Source: Selaginella moellendorffii | Taxonomy: Eukaryota > Streptophyta > Lycopodiopsida > Selaginellales > Selaginellaceae | Length of the DNA stretch: 64,000 nucleotides | Assembly (NCBI RefSeq): GCF_000143415.4 | Contig: NW_003314267.1 | Coordinates: 765,394-829,393, forward strand | Direction: 5' to 3' | Shown here: positions 21,702 to 34,526 of the stretch, piece by piece | How positions within the stretch are numbered: position 1 is the first letter of the stretch | Layout: the number at the start of each line of letters is the position of its first letter | Made by a program: the position numbers and the translations under genes | The notes under the pieces: model-generated | Seen by the model: only the letters and a program-made list of their open reading frames with translations | What the model was told of the DNA's origin: nothing | Databases searched by the model: none

Positions 21702-22811
21702 GTTGCATGACTTGGAGACCTTTTCTTGTGAGACTACAAAATTTCCAAGTTGTAAAGCCTAGCATTGTGTCTTGGAACCCACTGCTTTCAAATAGTAATG
21801 CTTTAGAAATTGATGGCTCTAAAATCTTGTTTTTGATTTTATTATATTTCAATTAGCGATGTTAGTAACCTTTGCTTTTATAACAATAATAAGGATGAAA
21901 ATGAAATTCAACAAAGAAAAGCTGCATGAATATTCTTATATGAAACTTTGTTAAACATTGACAATCATTAGGGAGCTCAATTTTATCATTGTTTCTTTGG
22001 CACGAATCCCACTAGAAGAAACAATGAGAGAGCACAAACAATTGTTGCCTAGAACATTTATCACTTTGCACTTCACAATATTAAGCACCATTTTATTATG
22101 TTTGGTCTGCCAACAATACTAAAGTGCCAGAGTTAGCAAGCAAAGACGTTTGGCTATTTTTAAATTTTCTTTTGTAGTGAATTTTGGAGTGGCATTTTAG
22201 CTTTATAAAAAGCCCAAGAGATTGAATTTTGGCAACAGTGGCTAGGGTGTGCTGCTGTGAGAGAGTGAAGAGATTCAGTATTCCAAGCATTGTCTCCCAA
22301 CTCTTGCAGCAGTGCTGAACATATGCAAATCTTGGGCCAGCATTGCAAGGGATGTGGGTTTATTCTGGTGTGATTCCAAAACTTTGCTATGCGTTACATA
22401 TAGCAATGTTTGGTTTGGTTTATAATATTAATAATTTATCTAATTGATCAATATATAATTCAAGCTAGAACAAAAGTGGATATGAAGTTTGATTGAGTTT
22501 TTGTGGGATAAGCCACATTTTTCTTCAGCCATCATATCTCAATGAAATTTAGTGATGTAGAAAGTTCCAAGTTTGCATTTTTAACTCGTTACTTCGTAAT
22601 AAACTCGGTTTGAGAAAAAGTAGCAGCTCCATTGAAACCCTTGTTTAACCAGCAAAATGAATACAATTTTCATCTGTAATGCTTTTTAGTTTGATTTTTC
22701 CCCTCTTTTCCAAATTACATCCCGGTGAAAGTGCGTAAGTAATTACAAGGTGACCAAAATTTCTTGACTAACCTGTCTCCCCCACGACTTGTATAATGGA
22801 ATCAATCAAAT
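21702..22811. other. AT-rich intergenic region, no gene seen
   Basis: About 1.1 kb separates the extensin-like start and the GTE stop. It probably contains the extensin promoter. Only short shadow frames are present, with no domain, RNA gene or clear repeat. Confidence 0.5.
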
Positions 22812-25651
22812 TCAATCAATCTCGCCTTCTTCCACCTCGCCGTTTTCGTCCGCGTACGCAACCTCGCCATCCCCCTGCTTGTCATCCTCCTCCTCGTCCA
22901 GCTTCATGAACAGGCCCAGTTGCTCCAGCGCGTTCCCGGCGCCTTGTGGAAGAGTGAAGCCCGGCAATCCATCCGGAGAATTCGGGGGGCTCACTTCCCC
23001 CGCCGAGCTCTGGAAGTGCTCCTTGGAGCTCGTCCTCATCAGGTCGAAATCCTTGAGAATCTCACAGTGCGCGTCGAGATCCACTGTTCTTTCCATCTAC
23101 ATCACGAAAAACACGAGTAAAAAGAGGCTTTTAACGCGAGAAAAGAGCTTGCTTACCTGTTGCAGAGCCTTCCGAGCGGCCTCTCGTTCCACTTCTCGTT
23201 TCTTCCTGGCCTCCGTCGCAGCTTCCGCTTCGGCTTTTTTGCGAGCGACCTCTGCAGCCTTGGCATCTGCCTGTAACCGTGCTTTATCTGTACGCAAAGC
23301 ACGTTGCTTACAAAAACAATAAAGGAAAGACACGAATAAAAGCTTACCTTCTCTTAACTTCCTTTCGAGTTCCTCCCGCTCCTTGCGAAGCTTTTCCGGA
23401 TCGACGTTGTCCCCGCTCTGCACACACACACACACACACAAGAAAGAAGAGTATCAGCTCTGTGACAAGGCAGCTACGCTAGTGTACCTTGAGCGGGAAA
23501 GTCTTCTCCCGAGCTTTCAAAATGGTATCGGCAAAGCGACCTTTCAGCAGAGCTGCACGAACGCTCTTTTCGGGAGAGACTGGCCTCTCAGATTGGAGTT
23601 TCTCTGCTGCTGCAAAGCTCATGAGAAGCCAGAAAATCGTCACGCTTCACGCTTACATTTTTCGGCTTGAGATTCAGGTAAGTCCCCAGCCTCCCCAGGT
23701 CTGACTGTTACGGGCTCTGGAACATATCACACAAAAAAGATTAGTAGCCCGTCGAGAAAAATCAATCCTCCATGGACAAGCAGCAGCAGGCAGTGCATGA
23801 ACGGAGAATCGAGCTCCCACAAATGAAAAGAATGCAAAGTGTGCACAAGACGGCACCCACGTTTTGCACCGTCAATCTTGTCAGACGGGCTGGATAATTG
23901 CTCGCGAACAGCACCAAAACCCATAGGCTCCTGGCAAGAATACCGCACGGAAGGGCAGTTCAGCCACCTCCAAAAAAAAATCCCCCCCACTTCCACGAGA
24001 AAAGAAAAGAATCGCTCTCACTCACTCCTCTCTTTTTTTCTGCCTAACTAGTCACCGTTCCCGTTCCCCAAGCAAATACCTTCTGAGAGGTAGGCTTCTC
24101 TATACCAGCAGTTCGAGGACCTTCGGCGTCGGAATCGCTGTGAGAAGAGCTCCCGGAATCCGATTCTGAAAAAAAAAAAACCGGTTATCAAGCATGCCTG
24201 GGCACACAAAAAACATACCACTGGAATCTGAACCAGAGCTGCTGGAAGAACTTCCTCCAGACGACTCTCTTCCATCATTAGGTGTATCTTTGTCAACTAC
24301 AACAGGTGAATAATTGGCTGTAGGCATGTCGTCCTCTCCATCGATATCGACGTCCTCATCTAGCCCTTCACCACCTAGACGATCATTAACATATATCAGA
24401 CACCTACGACGACGAGAACTCAAGAACATACTCTTTCGACTCTTCTTCGGTGAATCTCCCGGAGCCGTTCCCCCGGTCTGCTGGGAAAGACAAAGACAAA
24501 GAACACAGGTCAAAGTAAGAACTACCAACGACAAGAAATACCTTGATGCCTTCTGCTGGCTGCGGCCGGGGCCTCTTCTTGTTTTTCGGCTTCATACAGC
24601 TCGCAACCATCTTGTGAAGCTCCCATAGTGTGTCGTTGTCGATCCCATCAATGTCGACTTCGATCGTATCCTCGCTCTGGCTAAGGTTTGGGTTGTGCTT
24701 CTTGAGTAGCAAAACGATCTCGTCGGCTTTGTCACCTGGGTTCTGCTCCAACACCTTCTCCAGATTCTTACCCAGCTCCGTCTTCTCCTCGTAAGTCATC
24801 TGTCTCTTGCCCGACTTCTTGCTTCCCCTGGGAGCCCCGGCGGGTTTCTTGAGCGACGACAATTGATCCTCGATGCTGAGGAGGCTCTGCTTGAGGTTCT
24901 GCAAGGCCGGGTTTGGGTTCCCCTGAGCAATCTCCGCAAACACCTCGTCCTCCACCCGGCACTTGGTCTGCTCCTCCTCCAGCTTCTCCTTGATGCACCT
25001 CCACCTCTCATCGAAAATCTGGCGAAGTATGTCCGCCATGATGAACACGTCGTGCCCGGGCGGGTTGTAAGTCATGGCATTCGAAAAGGTGAGCTTGACA
25101 TCGTCCGCAAACTCGACTGGCGTGCGGTAGTGGCCGCCCTCGAGCTTCTTCTTGATGGTGCCCAGGTCCATGGGCCGCCGGATCACCTTGTGGTAGTCGT
25201 GGAGCCCGAGTTTGACAGCGTCCACGGGCTCGTTGAAAACCCAAGCGTGCTTGTGGGTGATGAGCTTCTTGAGCAGCGTCCCACACTGTTTCATTATGTC
25301 GCCCATCCTCTTCATCCGCGCTAGCTCCACCCTTTGCCGCTTGTTGTCAATGTCGCCCTTAGTCCCTTTCTTGGGCGGGACGAGCGCCTTGGGCTTGACC
25401 TTCTCCGGCGGCGGCATCTTGTCCTTGGCCGAGAAATACTCCGAGGTGCTGTACATCTGATTCGCCTTGGGCGTCCGCTTCTCCTTGCTGCTGCCGCCCG
25501 TGCCCGGCGTGCCGAGAGTGCCCGACGATCTGGACTGCTGCTCTAGCGCCTCAATCTTGGTGCTAATCCCGATAACCTGTTCCAGGTCGAGCTTCAAGCG
25601 CTTGCGGACCTCGCGCTTGGATTCTTTCGGCATTGCCGACACAGATTCCAT
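22812..25651 (-). CDS. GTE: Bromodomain and extra-terminal (BET/GTE) chromatin protein
   Basis: Ten exons on the minus strand give 712 residues: 25651-24542, 24480-24432, 24374-24219, 24165-24080, 23930-23861, 23716-23657, 23609-23488, 23417-23348, 23287-23157, 23096-22812. All junctions keep frame. The bromodomain spans about residues 118-222: [17 protein letters not shown], the PMDLGTI motif and the acetyl-lysine Asn in MTYNPPG. A NET (extra-terminal) domain follows at about 284-350 ([16 protein letters not shown], then [17 protein letters not shown]). Next come a Ser/Asp-rich acidic region and a Lys/Arg/Glu/Ala-rich coiled coil ([18 protein letters not shown]). It ends in a short acidic tail (EVEEGEID). 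GTE proteins read acetylated histones and regulate transcription in plants. Exons 5-7 are the least certain. Confidence 0.92.
23421..23440. repeat. (CA)10 microsatellite at a 3' splice site of GTE
   Basis: On the coding (minus) strand this is a TG run ending directly at the CAG acceptor of exon 8 (23420-23418). It replaces the usual pyrimidine-rich tract. Such dinucleotide runs are often length-polymorphic. Confidence 0.8.
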
Positions 25652-26791
25652 CGATCACACGCACCTGGAGGCCGATCCCCACACCCTAATCACTAGGCCA
25701 GGGCTCGGCGGCAGATCCCTACCGAAACCCTAGAACACATGACGGAAGAGAGGAACCGAGGGCTCCTTTAAAAGCGGTGTCCACGCTGTCCTGGCCGTTA
25801 GATCCCCATCGGGCGGTCCACATTCCTCGGGGCCCCCGGCCGTTGGATCCCGGATCGGACGTCGATTTTGATCTCTAGCCGTCGGATGTGTATCGCACGG
25901 CTGGCGCCCCGGGCAGCCGGTCCGCCGTCGGATGCGTGTAAACGGTTTCGATGGGGCTGCCCGTGGTACACGTGGCGGGACTGCAACCGCAGGCGCCCTA
26001 TCCGTAAAATGGAAAAGAAAGTTTTTTCACACGGTTTCCCCAGACGCGGGGGAATCTTCACTGATACCGTGGCGATATTTTTTTTCTCTCTCTCTCTCGC
26101 TGGCACTTTATAAGTATCTAGAGTCGGGTTCGCGATCTCGACACGTGTTGCCGCTCAACACCGTTGATTTGCGTCTTCTTGTGTTCGTCACTCAGGCCTG
26201 TACTGTCGTCACTAGAGCTCGATCGGGAGCTTCTCGGAGGATTGACAGATTTTCACAGAATTTCTCATCCCTGTGACTCAAATCAAAATGATCGATCGCT
26301 CAGAACCTGCTGGAACAAAGTCCCAATCCTATCAAAAGATCTTCTTGTTCGAGTTCATCACTGCGAGCCCCAAATCACTCAGTGCTTCTTAGAGGGTATT
26401 TCCCCACATCAGGCACAAAGAATGGCCTCTAGGGTGGAAATTTGAGCTTCATCACGGTGAACCGATAATCCCACGCACACGACGCCTAGAAAACACTCCT
26501 CATAGCAGACAGATCTCAGCACTAGATCAGCAATTGAAACGACGATTCGCGAGAAATCACAGGAGCCAGAGATTTTCCAGTCCAAGTGGCCGCTTGGATC
26601 ACCCGGAGATCGCAAGCGGATGGAAGAGCGACTGGAGAGACTATGTCTTGCCGCCGCCAGGGCGAGATCGCAACAGCGCCCAAACGGGGCGCTGCCGCCA
26701 CACAACGCAAGAACCCTAGAAATTGACCTAGAACCACATATTTTATGATCGAGAGCTAGGGTTTTCTGATCGCGGTGATCTGGTGGAAGCG
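25652..26791. promoter_or_regulatory. Divergent promoter region between GTE and PBC
   Basis: 1.1 kb separates the minus-strand GTE start from the plus-strand proteasome gene start. The first part is GC-rich; a pyrimidine run (TCTCTCTCTCTC) lies near 26087-26098. No frame has recognisable protein features. Confidence 0.4.
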
Positions 26792-27748
26792 ATGTCGGTA
26801 AGATGTTTGCTAGCGCCGATCGATTCCTGGAGCTGAGAGCTTCCGCCTTGGCAGATTTTCACCTACAATGGCAGCGCCTTGGTTGCGATGGTCGGAAAGG
26901 ATTGCTTTGCCATCGCCAGTGATCGCCGGCTTGGTGTGAATTTCCAGACGATAGCTACGGATTTTCAGCGCATTTTCAAGATCCATGACAAGCTCTATGT
27001 CGGATTAGCAGGGCTTGCTTCCGACGTCCAGACTCTGTAAGTTTCTTACTTTGAATTTTTTTGTGCGTTCTTTCTGATTCGCTCGCTGCCTTTGTAGCTA
27101 CCAACGATTGAAGTATCGACACAACCTCTTCCAGTTGCAGGAGGAACGAGATATGCGACCAGAAACCTTCTCGAATTTTGTCTCTGCAACACTCTACGAG
27201 AAGAGGTGAAAATTCTCTCCTTCTCTCTTTCGAAGCCTTTTCTTCATCTCTTTTGTCAGATTTGGTCCCTACTTCGTTCAGCCTCTCATTGCTGGGCTCG
27301 GAGCAGACAACAAGCCTTACATCTGCACGATGGACTCTATCGGAGCAATGTGAGTGTCCGACTTTCGTAAGCTCATAAGTGACTACTTGTTTTACGCAGC
27401 GAGCATTCCAAGGACTTCGTAGTCGGGGGCACTGCGTCTGAATCCTTGTATGGTGCTTGCGAGTCTATGTACAAGCCCGACATGGTAACCATTATTCTAG
27501 TTCATGTTACGAGTCCTGTTTTTTTTTTTTCTCTCAGGAGCCTGAAGACCTTTTTGAAACGATCTCACAAGCGCTGATCTCCTCGGTTGATCGTGACTGT
27601 CTGAGCGGCTGGGGAGGAATCGTCTACGTTGTGTAATAGCGCTGATTCTTTCTCCTCACCTTCAAGCATACTGATCTTATGCTTATTTTTCTTGTGTAGG
27701 ACCCCCGACCAGGTAATCGTAAGAACACTCAAAGGCCGGATGGATTAG
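26792..27748 (+). CDS. PBC: 20S proteasome subunit beta type-3
   Basis: Seven exons give 204 residues: 26792-26797, 26855-27036, 27098-27205, 27260-27349, 27400-27484, 27538-27632, 27700-27748. The first coding exon is only 6 bp (Met-Ser). The sequence has the proteasome beta fold: [26 protein letters not shown], then [20 protein letters not shown] and [10 protein letters not shown]. The mature active-site Thr1 is absent, as expected, because beta-3 is one of the non-catalytic subunits. The length of 204 equals that of the Arabidopsis orthologue as I recall it. It is a structural subunit of the inner ring of the core particle in cytosol and nucleus. Confidence 0.95.
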
Positions 27749-30161
<2,413 letters not shown>

Positions 30162-30522
30162 ACCGTAAGCAATATTCTAGTTTTCTTCCTTCTGTTTCTT
30201 GCTAAATAGATTGAATTTTCAGAGGTAGGAAAAATGGGAGCATTGCTGCATCTTAAATCAAACTTCTGGTTAGTCTGGTTCTTGTTCTCTTTAATCCAAT
30301 TCATTATTCATCTAGGGCTGTGGAACTTTGAAAGAACCCACAATTGTTGCACTTTTCTTTTCACTCCTCACAGTGTTGGGTTTTCTCTTGCGTGCAGCAG
30401 CCTGATGGTTTGGCGGTGAGAAGTTGTGGCTTTTATCTGTGTTGCTGATTTACTAAGATAGTCACTTTTGCAGGAAGCAGCGAAAGGGAAAAATGGCATA
30501 GGCCGTCGGGGTTTGGCCAAGC
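30162..30522. other. GH9 3' flank and PPR leader
   Basis: About 360 bp with no coding frame of note. Splice-like signals (GTAAGC at about 30165 and several CAG) could belong to a GH9 3' UTR intron, but this cannot be decided from sequence alone. Confidence 0.4.
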
Positions 30523-32865
30523 ATGCAGTATGAGTCGCATGGATCATTGCACATTGAACGAGGCCCAGGAGAAAATGACAAGAGGAAGAGCTCTCTCTCT
30601 GGTATGCTTGCGGCATTAAAGCTATCAAGCAGCTCCAGGAACCTAGAACTCGGGAAAAAGATCCACGCCGATGCAGTTCAAAGCGGTAATGAGACCAACA
30701 TTTACATGGCCAGCACTCTGGTGGACATGTACGCTAAGTGTGGCTGCTTGGCGGAGGCTCGCAAGGTCTTTGACAATATGCCATCGAGAAACGTGGTATC
30801 CTGGACGTCACTCATGCTCGGCTACGTGCAAAACTGCCAAGCCAGGACAGCTCTGGAGCTCTTCCAGCGTATGGTGTCCGACGGCTGCGTTCCAGACGCT
30901 CAGACTTACGTTGCTGCTCTCAAGGCGTGCTCAAACTTGGTGGCGAAAGAGTCAGGTAGTGCCGCGGATGGCAGGCTCCGGAAGATGGTGGTGCTGGAAA
31001 CAGGATTCATGCTCCACTCTCTGGCTGCTCCATCGGGCTGCGACTCGGACATCTACGTCGCCAGCACTCTGGTGGACATGTACTCCAAGTGTGGAAGCAT
31101 GGAGGACGCTCGAAAGGTGTTCCTTGGGATGGAGTTAGCGTCTCGAAACGTGGTGCTCTGGACAGCGCTCATGACCGGCTATGCTCATAACGGCGAAGGC
31201 GAGCTCGCTCTAGAGCTCATGGGATCCATGAACTGCGCTCCAAATTCTCTTACGTTCGTCGCGGCTCTCAAGGCGTGCTCGGCTCTAGCAGCGAAAGAGG
31301 AAGGCCAGAGAAGCAGCGATGGAAAGATGGTGAAGATGGTGGCGCTGGAAGCAGGAATGCTCGTCCATACCCGGGCTGGTTTGGCCGGTTTGGAGTCGGA
31401 CATCTTCGTGGCGAGCACTCTGGTCGACTTTTACGCCAAGTGCGGGAGTTTGAACGACTCGTACAGGATCTTCGACGCAATGCCGGTGAGGAACGCGATC
31501 TCGTGGACGGCTCTCATGTCCGGCTACGTGCAGGAAGGAGAAGGCGCGAAGGCTTTGGAGCTCTTCTCACAGATGATGCACAGGGATGGCTGTGAAGTCG
31601 ATGCGCAGGCTCTCGTGGTGGGACTCAGAGCTTGCATTGCCAGTGCTGGGAAAGAGGAGGCCAGGAAGATCGACGACAAAACGGTGGAGCTCGTCTCTCT
31701 CTCGAGTGGAGTCCGGCTGAAAGAAGCGGTGATCCAGCGATCGATGAAAGTGGCAGCTCTGGAAACCGGGATGGTTCTCAAGGATGAAGTGATCGATCGA
31801 ATGGCCAAAGTGGTTTCTCTGGAGCGAGGAATGGCGCTTCACAAGGAGGCGAGAAAGCGAGGCTTCGAGAAAGATATCTTCGTCTCCAGCGCTTTGCTCG
31901 ATATGTACTCACACTGTGGAAGCCTGGTGGACGCTCTCAAGATCTTCGAGGGAATGCCATGTCATAACGCGGTGACGTGGAATGCCCTGCTGCTCGCGTA
32001 TGCCCAAAACGGTGAGCGTGACACGGCGCTGGACGTTTTCGCGTGGATGCGCCTCCACCGCGGATGCTACCACGTGGACGGCCAGACGTTCGCCAGCGCG
32101 CTCAAGGCGTGCGCCGGCATGGCCGCTCTGGACATGGGACGTGCCATCCACGTGGACGCCTGCCGCTGCGGCGCCGCGGAGCTGCCCGCGGTGGTCAACT
32201 GCGTCGTCGACCTGTACGGCAAGTGCGGCAGCACGGAAGCCGCGCGGCGCGAGTTTGACGCCGCGGGCGTCGCGGACGTGGTGACCTGGAACGCGCTCGT
32301 GTCCGGGTACGCGTGGCATGCTGACGTGGCGGAGGTGTTTGGCGCCTTGTATGACATGCGGCGGGCGGGGGTAAAGCCCGACGGTATCACGTTTCTGGCG
32401 ATTCTCACGGCGTGTAGCCATGGCGGGCTCGTCGACAAGGGGATTAAACTCTTTGAGAAGATGGAGGTGGTGTACGGCATTCGTCCGGACGTGGAACACT
32501 ACCACTGCATGGTTGATCTTCTGGGGCGGGCGAATCAATTGGAGCGGGCGGTGGAAATGGTGAGGTCCATGCCGGTGGAGCCAAATGCCGTGACGTGGAT
32601 GACGGTTCTTGGGGCGTGCTGGAAGTGGAAGAATGTGGAGCTTGGGCGATTGGCGTTTGAATCGGTGGTGGAAAAGGATAGACGCGAGCTCGCGGCTTAC
32701 ATGCTCATGGCGAATATCTATGGGAGCGCCGGGATGTGGGAGGAGAAAATGCGAGTGAGAGAGATGGGAATGGAGCTGCAAAAAGGGGAGGATTATGTGG
32801 CCCATGCAGGTCTCGAACCTGCGACCTTGGCGTTATTAGCACCACGCTCTGACCATCTGAGCTAA
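30523..32865 (+). CDS. PPR protein (PLS class) whose 3' end is antisense to a tRNA gene
   Basis: Intronless frame of 780 residues from ATG 30523. Landmarks are LELGKKIHADAVQSG, MYAKCGCLAEARKVFDNMP, repeated VVSWTSLMLGYVQ-type motifs, the late ACSHGGLVDKGIKLF and the E region (AVTWMTVLGACWKWKNVELG). After MLMANIYGSAGMWEE the E motif should continue but runs into a tail ending GLEPATLALLAPRSDHLS. That tail (about the last 23 codons, from 32798) is the antisense strand of a tRNA-Ile gene, which also supplies the stop codon. There is no DYW domain. An unusual internal stretch (about residues 370-440) repeats a VxLExGMxLH-type motif several times without PPR spacing. Organellar RNA binding is inferred; function may be reduced by the altered C-terminus. 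Confidence 0.85.
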   Translation: MQYESHGSLHIERGPGENDKRKSSLSGMLAALKLSSSSRNLELGKKIHADAVQSGNETNIYMASTLVDMYAKCGCLAEARKVFDNMPSRNVVSWTSLMLGYVQNCQARTALELFQRMVSDGCVPDAQTYVAALKACSNLVAKESGSAADGRLRKMVVLETGFMLHSLAAPSGCDSDIYVASTLVDMYSKCGSMEDARKVFLGMELASRNVVLWTALMTGYAHNGEGELALELMGSMNCAPNSLTFVAALKACSALAAKEEGQRSSDGKMVKMVALEAGMLVHTRAGLAGLESDIFVASTLVDFYAKCGSLNDSYRIFDAMPVRNAISWTALMSGYVQEGEGAKALELFSQMMHRDGCEVDAQALVVGLRACIASAGKEEARKIDDKTVELVSLSSGVRLKEAVIQRSMKVAALETGMVLKDEVIDRMAKVVSLERGMALHKEARKRGFEKDIFVSSALLDMYSHCGSLVDALKIFEGMPCHNAVTWNALLLAYAQNGERDTALDVFAWMRLHRGCYHVDGQTFASALKACAGMAALDMGRAIHVDACRCGAAELPAVVNCVVDLYGKCGSTEAARREFDAAGVADVVTWNALVSGYAWHADVAEVFGALYDMRRAGVKPDGITFLAILTACSHGGLVDKGIKLFEKMEVVYGIRPDVEHYHCMVDLLGRANQLERAVEMVRSMPVEPNAVTWMTVLGACWKWKNVELGRLAFESVVEKDRRELAAYMLMANIYGSAGMWEEKMRVREMGMELQKGEDYVAHAGLEPATLALLAPRSDHLS

Positions 32866-32871
32866 TAGGCC
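32798..32871 (-). tRNA. tRNA-Ile (anticodon AAT)
   Basis: 74 nt on the minus strand fold as a full cloverleaf. The acceptor stem GGCCTAT pairs with ATGGGCC (one G-T wobble) with discriminator A. The D stem is GCTC/GAGC. The anticodon stem TGGTG pairs with CGCCA around loop CTAATAA, giving anticodon AAT. The T stem GCAGG/CCTGC encloses TTCGAGA. A run of five T on the minus strand, about 13 nt beyond the 3' end, can serve as Pol III terminator. The gene overlaps the PPR coding region by 68 bp, on the opposite strand. Confidence 0.95.
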
Positions 32872-32954
32872 TTAACTATCAGTGATTATAAAGTTACTGG
32901 ATTCAAGGAAATGTTAGACATTACTCCATGATTATATTGGTTCTACAAAAAGCC

Positions 32955-33028
32955 TGGCACATGCAGGTTTCGAACCTGCGACCTTGGCGTTATTAGCACC
33001 ACGCTCTGACCATCTGAGCTAATAGGCC
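32955..33028 (-). tRNA. tRNA-Ile (AAT), second copy with an acceptor-stem mismatch
   Basis: Nearly identical to the copy at 32798-32871 and in the same orientation. The 3' acceptor strand reads ATGTGCC, leaving a C-T mismatch at pair 4-69, and the T loop is TTCGAAA. All other stems and the AAT anticodon are intact. A T5 run follows 3 nt after the 3' end. The mismatch could weaken processing or mark early decay. Confidence 0.88.
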
Positions 33029-33137
33029 TTACCAATAATCAGTTATGGGCAAAGAATTTTATATAGTTTTAGAAACATTAGCCTCCAAATCTTTGGACTT
33101 CATGAAGGTTTCGAATAATCGTATAGTGATAATGTGA

Positions 33138-33178
33138 CAGAAAGGTTTAAGTCTCGAACGTACGACCTTTTAAAAAGT
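33138..33178 (-). pseudogene. Relic of a third tRNA-Ile copy
   Basis: The plus strand reads AAGTCTCGAACGTACGACCTT, resembling the T-arm and variable region of the two intact tRNA-Ile genes (GGTCTCGAACCTGCGACCTT), after which similarity fades. It lies about 110 bp beyond the second copy, in line with a decaying tandem array. Confidence 0.45.
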
Positions 33179-33249
33179 TTATCATTGGTGATTTGTATGT
33201 ACAGATAAAAGTTCCACGCTATTCTATACAAGACGAGAGTTTTCTTCGT

Positions 33250-34108
33250 TTAGTTAGTTTCGTGCTCGGGCCGCTGCCCAAACCATCGCGAAGGCAGTCC
33301 TCGCCTCTTGAGCAGCCGCGAGAGCGCCGACTCGGGCATCTTTGCTCGCTCCTCCTCCGCCAATTCTTCCGGGGTCTTTGGAATCGAGTCTGGCTCCAGG
33401 AACAGCTCCTCCTTCTCCGCCACTGCCGCCGCCTTCGCTGCCTCTTCCCGCGAGCGCGCCGCTACGTTTTTCTTTCGATTGAATCCCGCGAGCACGACCA
33501 AGTTCTTGATGAGAGTGGTCACGCCGCCGGACTGCCTGACTAGATTCTCCAGCCTCTCCAGCGGCTGGCACGACTGATTAGCATCGTCGAAGGCAGCAGC
33601 GCATTCCTCCTGGGAGCTCTCCTGGAAAACGAGAACCAAAAGTGTCAGCGAGATGGGCAGACGATTCTTCACGAATCAATCGAAGCGGACAAACCTTGAT
33701 CTTCTCGAATTCGAAGAGAGCATCGTAGCACTCGTGGGCCTCGTTCCCATCCAGAATGGTGCATTCGTCTACTCCACAAGCAAGAGAGAACCACAGAGAA
33801 CTCTCTCAGAGAGATTTCAATCGAATCGAGCAAGCTGATTTACCTTGCAAAGCGTGCTCGGCCTTCTCCAGCAGCGTCCGCTGTCGCATTCCACGAACGC
33901 TTCTACTCTGCGTGAATGGCTCGAGCTTTGGAACCTCGGACGAGACCGACACCGACGATGAAGATGAAGATGATGATGAAGAAGAAGAAGAAGAAGCCGG
34001 AATAGCGGCGACGACACAAGGATGCGAATGCGATCGCCGATTGGCACCGGGAAGCCACGAATTCTGCGCCACCACGCCCACGGCGATTCTAGCAGCAGTC
34101 GCAGCCAT
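33250..34108 (-). CDS. Plastid protein similar to CCG-binding protein 1 (CBP1/MEE14-like)
   Basis: Three exons give 236 residues: 34108-33844, 33768-33695, 33621-33250. The first ATG in frame is 34108. The N-terminus (MAATAARIAVGVVAQNSW, then a Ser run of about 14) looks like a chloroplast transit peptide. The body has KLEPF near residue 62, then a Cys-containing segment (DECTILDGNEAHECYDALFE, EECAAAFDDANQSC). It ends with the conserved EEERAKMPESALSRLLKRRG and a final RPEHETN. This ending and the spaced cysteines resemble the plant CBP1/MEE14 family as I recall it, described as linked to central-cell pollen-tube guidance in Arabidopsis. Assignment is by memory of motifs, so moderate. The protein is real judging from frame-consistent splicing. 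Confidence 0.68.
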
Positions 34109-34434
34109 AGCTCCCAAGAACCCTAAACTCTAAAAAGTGGATAAGCTTCGTCAGATATTTGGGCCGAAAACTATTCCATGGCATATTCCGGACTTCCTTA
34201 ACTTTATTAAGCGTTGGCCAGTCGATAGCGTACGGTCAGGCCCACTTCGCTTTCCTCTCTTTTTTATCTTTCCTAGGGTTTCCGGTGGCGAGCTCCAGGG
34301 CGCGGCGGCCGTTCTCTCTCCAGCTCCTTGAATCCTCGATGTTAGAGTAAGTGATCGCCATTCCCGGCGAAAGATCCAGCGATTAGTGACATAAGCGGCA
34401 GCGGCCAGGGATTCAGTACAGGGATTTCCAGATC
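34109..34434. other. Divergent promoter between the CBP1-like and AKR genes
   Basis: The two starts are 418 bp apart on opposite strands. A pyrimidine-rich stretch (TCTCTCCAGCTCC) lies near 34312-34326. No further gene is seen. Confidence 0.4.
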
Positions 34435-34467
34435 ATGTCGCCTCCAGGAGCAGCAGGCGCTGCGTGA
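34435..34467 (+). promoter_or_regulatory. Possible upstream ORF of the AKR gene
   Basis: ATG at 34435 opens a 10-codon frame (MSPPGAAGAA, stop TGA at 34465-34467), 59 bp before the AKR start and in another frame. If the transcript begins upstream of it, it could lower translation of the main frame. Confidence 0.35.
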
Positions 34468-34526
34468 CACGAATCGGGATCGGCAGGGCCGGGAATTCGC
34501 CACAGCGGAGAGGAGATCTGGTCGCC

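Noticed and set aside
31909-32805. 298-codon His-rich minus frame
   Set aside because: Shadow of the third PPR gene in a GC-rich part; composition typical of antisense frames.
33250-34108. First considered as a CP12-type Calvin-cycle regulator because of paired cysteines
   Set aside because: The C-terminal EEERAKMPES motif and length do not fit CP12; CBP1/MEE14-like is a better match.
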